Shown here: one piece after another, positions 14,275 through 16,244 of the stretch
Numbering within the stretch: the first letter of the stretch is position 1
How the letters are laid out: every line of letters begins with the position of its first letter
Assembly (NCBI GenBank): GCA_051650305.1
Contig: JBOFIT010000168.1
Location: 1 to 16,244, forward strand
DNA length: 16,244 nt
Direction of reading: 5' to 3'
Source of the DNA: JBOFDK01 sp051650305
GTDB lineage: Bacteria > Bacillota > Clostridia > Lachnospirales > Cellulosilyticaceae
Made by a program: the position numbers and the translations under genes
Notes under the pieces: generated by a model
Database searches by the model: none
What the model saw: the letters and a program-made list of their open reading frames with translations, nothing else
What the model was told of the DNA's origin: nothing

Positions 14275-14880
14275 ATGGCAGTGTTAGTAGCACCTACAAA
14301 GTCCAACTTAATTAAAGCGAAAGCGTCTCTGGAGCTTTCTGAAAAAGGGTTCGAACTTTTGGACAAAAAGCGTAATGTACTTATACGAGAGATGATGGAA
14401 CTGGTAGATAAAGCAAAGAACATTCAAGGTAAGATTTATACCACCATCGAAGAAGCGTACCAAGCTTTAAAAGTCGTGAATGTGACCATGGGGATTGCAA
14501 GGGTAGAAGACATTGCCTATGGGATTCCAAAAGATGAAAACTTTGAAGTGCTTTTGAAAAGTATTATGGGTGTAGATATCCCTACTATTCGGTACACAAA
14601 GAGTGAAGTATTGCCAACTTATGGCTTTCATGATACCAATCCAGCGCTTGATAAGGCCACAGAGAAGTTTCGGGAAGTACGGTATATGATTTATGAATTA
14701 GCGGAGATCGATAATTCAGTGTTTAAACTTGCGAAGGAAATCGAGAAGACCAGAAAGCGTACCAATGCTTTAGAGCACATTCAGATTCCTAAGTACAAAG
14801 AGCAGGTGAAGTACATTCAAGAAGTACTTGAAGAAAAAGAAAGAGAAGATTTCTTTAGACTCAAAAAGATTAAGAAATAA
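14275..14880 (+). CDS. ntpD: V-type ATPase subunit D (central rotor shaft)
   Basis: Subunit D is the long antiparallel coiled-coil shaft that rotates inside A3B3, equivalent to gamma in F-ATPases. The 201-residue product begins MAVLVAPTKSNLIKAKASLE, a recognisable form of the family start (P-T-K/R-x-x-L-x-x-x-K-x-x-L), followed by the K-x-x-L-L-x-x-K-R-x-x-L-I-R-E pattern at about 26-40. The C-terminal helix has the near-universal E-I-E-K-T-R-K-R-T-N-A-L-E-H-I-Q-I-P signature at about 158-176, followed by a charged EEKEREDFFRLKKIK tail. AAGGAG eight bases upstream fixes the start. It is the last gene of the operon; no terminator follows before the 6S RNA promoter. Confidence 0.96.
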   Translation: MAVLVAPTKSNLIKAKASLELSEKGFELLDKKRNVLIREMMELVDKAKNIQGKIYTTIEEAYQALKVVNVTMGIARVEDIAYGIPKDENFEVLLKSIMGVDIPTIRYTKSEVLPTYGFHDTNPALDKATEKFREVRYMIYELAEIDNSVFKLAKEIEKTRKRTNALEHIQIPKYKEQVKYIQEVLEEKEREDFFRLKKIKK

Positions 14881-14917
14881 TTCAAATTAAGCGAATAAAT
14901 GGATTTTAATATAGCCC

Positions 14918-14946
14918 TTGAAATTTGAGACTAAAGAGGCTATAAT
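14918..14946 (+). promoter_or_regulatory. sigma-A promoter of the 6S RNA gene
   Basis: TTGAAA (14918-14923), exactly 17 bp, TATAAT (14941-14946): a near-perfect housekeeping promoter, as expected for an abundant stable RNA. It begins only 37 bp after the ntpD stop. ATAGCC (14911-14916) and GGCTAT (14939-14944) form a 6-bp inverted pair around it. Confidence 0.88.
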
Positions 14947-14952
14947 AAGTTT

Positions 14953-15178
14953 AACAAAGCAAGAGACAACATCACTCATTTCCTGAGATGTACGACAGCC
15001 TGTTATTTTGAACCTACAAATTACGAATGGGAGACCAAAGCTTCTATATAAAACAAATGCTAGGCCACAAGCTAATTCCCTTTGGGCAGTGGACAGCAGG
15101 ATTTTATGAGCAGTCACCCACCTAGCTTAGCTAGGGCGTCAAAATAATGGGAACGGCATATTGGGATATAGATGAGAA
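14953..15178 (+). ncRNA. ssrS: 6S RNA (ssrS)
   Basis: 6S RNA mimics an open promoter and sequesters the sigma-A RNA polymerase holoenzyme, mainly in stationary phase. The 5' strand TCCTGAGATGTACG and 3' strand CGGCATATTGGGA resemble the family's conserved ends (in E. coli, CTCTGAGATGTTCG and CGGCATCTCGGAGA) and form an imperfect closing stem. The stem is extended by CTCAT (14975-14979) with ATGAG (15172-15176). Inside, TTATTTTGA (15003-15011) pairs perfectly with TCAAAATAA (15139-15147). A CCTAGC-TTA-GCTAGG hairpin (15121-15135) lies on the 3' side, as described for some Firmicute 6S RNAs. The strong promoter, lack of an ORF, ~200-nt size and strong terminator all agree. The 5' end is predicted from the promoter and may be processed. 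Structure was folded by eye, not computed. Confidence 0.85.
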
Positions 15179-15180
15179 TT

Positions 15181-15210
15181 AAAGCGCTAACTTCGGTTAG
15201 CGCTTTTTTT
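15181..15210 (+). terminator. intrinsic terminator of the 6S RNA gene
   Basis: AAAGCGCTAAC-TTCG-GTTAGCGCTTT is a perfect 11-bp stem with a stable UUCG tetraloop, followed by Ts. It is also the first terminator after the start of the ATPase operon. Confidence 0.96.
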
Positions 15211-15225
15211 AATGCGTACAAGTAG

Positions 15226-15254
15226 TCATTTTTAAACCTATCTTTGCATACTAT
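15226..15254 (+). promoter_or_regulatory. candidate sigma-E promoter
   Basis: TCATTTT (15226-15232), a 14-bp spacer and CATACTAT (15247-15254) match the sporulation sigma-E consensus kmATATT-N14-CATACAhT at six of seven and seven of eight positions. The alternative sigma-A reading (TATAGT at 15252 with a poor -35) is weaker. Confidence 0.45.
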
Positions 15255-15290
15255 AGTACAAGCAGTACAAAGGAGCAGGGAGGGAGACGT

Positions 15291-16244
15291 ATGTCTAGGA
15301 GAAGAAGTGATACAAGGTCATATAGAAGAAGTAGTAGTGGACAAAGAGGAGGACGACGTAGACGAGGGGAACCTGAAGGAGGCGGTGGTGGCGGTATCTT
15401 TCTCATTATGATTGGTATGGTGCTTATAGGGGCCTATCTACTAATGGGAGAAGGTAAGCTAGGAGAGGTGCAAGGGTGGTTTGAAGGGGTGAAGGAAACG
15501 TTCATGGAGCAATTCGTAGAACAAGGAGATCCACAGCCGATTCCCATGACGGTTGTGCCATGCACACAAGCTCACATTGCTAAAATACTGGTTTATACAC
15601 TACTAGATGTAGAAAAAATGCCAGACACACAAGTAGGGGATAAGTGGTATAGCAAATATTATGAGATGCTGAAAACCGATGGGCGTTTTCAGTTTTTTGA
15701 TGAAGCCAAGGCTATGCAGCCTATTACATATAATGAAACATTGGACATCCTTAAAAGTATCGTAGGAGAAAGCTACCAAGTAGCTATGGATGAAAATACG
15801 GCATTAGGTGGACAGGTCATCGCCCTTAAGGACTTCCTTCTAGCATATGAGCAAGCCTTGAATTTTGGGAAGATCGACCATGGCCTTGCTTATGAATCCT
15901 TAAGCATTTTAGGCACACTCACGACTAATGATGCTTTATCACCTTGGCAAGTGGCGACCAATAAAGGGGTTTATGGCTTCGAGGGACTTATCTTAGATCC
16001 TTTTAAAGACTATACCCTTCAAGTTATTACAAAAAAAGGAGAAATACTAGGTGTTGTAGAGACACTTGCTTATGAAAGCGTCATCGACCAATGCTACGTT
16101 CAAAAAGTAGAAAATGGCAAAGCCACCATTCAAGTAGGTGCCTTGAATTTTGAATACGATGCGCCAAACCTTACGACGAAAGATGCGGGAGCCATAGGTA
16201 AGATTACCATCAAAAATAGTATGATTGTAGACTTTGAGTTGCAG
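15291..16244 (+). CDS. N-terminal part of a single-pass membrane protein with Arg-rich tail, unknown family
   Basis: The frame stays open for 318 codons and runs off the right edge. The start ATG follows GGGAGGGAG closely. Residues 1-25 are Arg/Ser-rich (MSRRRSDTRSYRRSSSGQRG then G-R-R-R-R), followed by a Gly run (30-35) and one hydrophobic helix (36-53, IFLIMIGMVLIGAYLLMG). By the positive-inside rule the tail is cytosolic and the remaining 265 residues are outside. The outer part begins with a helical KYYEMLKTDGRFQFF region with hydrophobic aromatic spacing and passes into beta-rich segments (TLQVITKKGEILGVVETL, ATIQVGALNFEYD, GKITIKNSMIVDF). The topology and sigma-E-like promoter would fit a sporulation membrane protein such as a SpoIID/LytB-domain protein, but the diagnostic domain would lie beyond the window, so no family is assigned. 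Confidence 0.75.
   Translation, partial: MSRRRSDTRSYRRSSSGQRGGRRRRGEPEGGGGGGIFLIMIGMVLIGAYLLMGEGKLGEVQGWFEGVKETFMEQFVEQGDPQPIPMTVVPCTQAHIAKILVYTLLDVEKMPDTQVGDKWYSKYYEMLKTDGRFQFFDEAKAMQPITYNETLDILKSIVGESYQVAMDENTALGGQVIALKDFLLAYEQALNFGKIDHGLAYESLSILGTLTTNDALSPWQVATNKGVYGFEGLILDPFKDYTLQVITKKGEILGVVETLAYESVIDQCYVQKVENGKATIQVGALNFEYDAPNLTTKDAGAIGKITIKNSMIVDFELQ

Noticed and set aside
14887..15117. 76-codon leftward frame across the 6S RNA gene
   Set aside because: It is antisense to a well-supported structured RNA with a consensus promoter; no ribosome binding site is visible.
1..16244. Mobile elements, CRISPR arrays, toxin-antitoxin or defence systems
   Set aside because: I found no transposase or integrase motifs, regularly spaced repeats, attachment-site duplications or defence-type domains; gene content is housekeeping plus likely sporulation genes.

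Overview
The window is AT-rich, gene-dense chromosome from a low-GC, Gram-positive, endospore-forming anaerobe. I infer a clostridium, most likely Lachnospirales/Lachnospiraceae-like; no 16S or other phylogenetic marker is present, so this rests on gene content and style. The signs are strong AGGAGG ribosome binding sites, TTGNNN-17-TATAAT promoters, a V-type (A/V) ATPase operon, a clostridial-style 6S RNA, cysteine-rich coat-like proteins and two candidate sporulation promoters. I see no mobile element, CRISPR array, tRNA or rRNA. Most of the window is housekeeping.

Left part (1-6162): the C-terminus of a COG2509-like FAD-dependent dehydrogenase (1-156); hpt (252-791), with its own promoter, a possible PurR box and a terminator; nox, a water-forming NADH oxidase (979-2313), with a promoter overlapped by a Rex-like inverted repeat; a leftward two-gene unit (3054-2357) of cysteine-rich proteins sharing a small beta-barrel-like domain, preceded by a sigma-K-like promoter and a long inverted repeat; thrC, threonine synthase (3274-4752); a 316-nt intergenic stretch with possible RNA structure or a small ORF; a SEC-C zinc-motif protein (5069-5575); and a small membrane protein with a GTG start (5639-6133). 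Most units end in a clear intrinsic terminator.

Central part (6305-14880): one nine-gene operon for a complete V/A-type ATPase, in the order peripheral-stalk G/H-type, C, I, K, F, E, A, B, D. V1/A1 is A3B3 (catalytic A, regulatory B) with central stalk D/F and the C adaptor. Vo/Ao is the K ring and subunit I, tied to the head by E and G/H stalks. Intergenic gaps run from an 8-nt overlap to 42 nt, so co-transcription is very likely. A 22-bp palindrome lies across the promoter region.

Right part (14881-16244): a 6S RNA gene (ssrS) with a consensus sigma-A promoter and a UUCG-loop terminator, but no terminator separating it from the ATPase operon. Then comes the 5' part of a gene absent from closed-ORF lists because it runs off the window: an Arg-rich, single-pass membrane protein behind a sigma-E-like promoter. 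The least explained segments are the cysteine-rich pair with its inverted repeat, the 4753-5068 intergenic region, and this truncated last gene.
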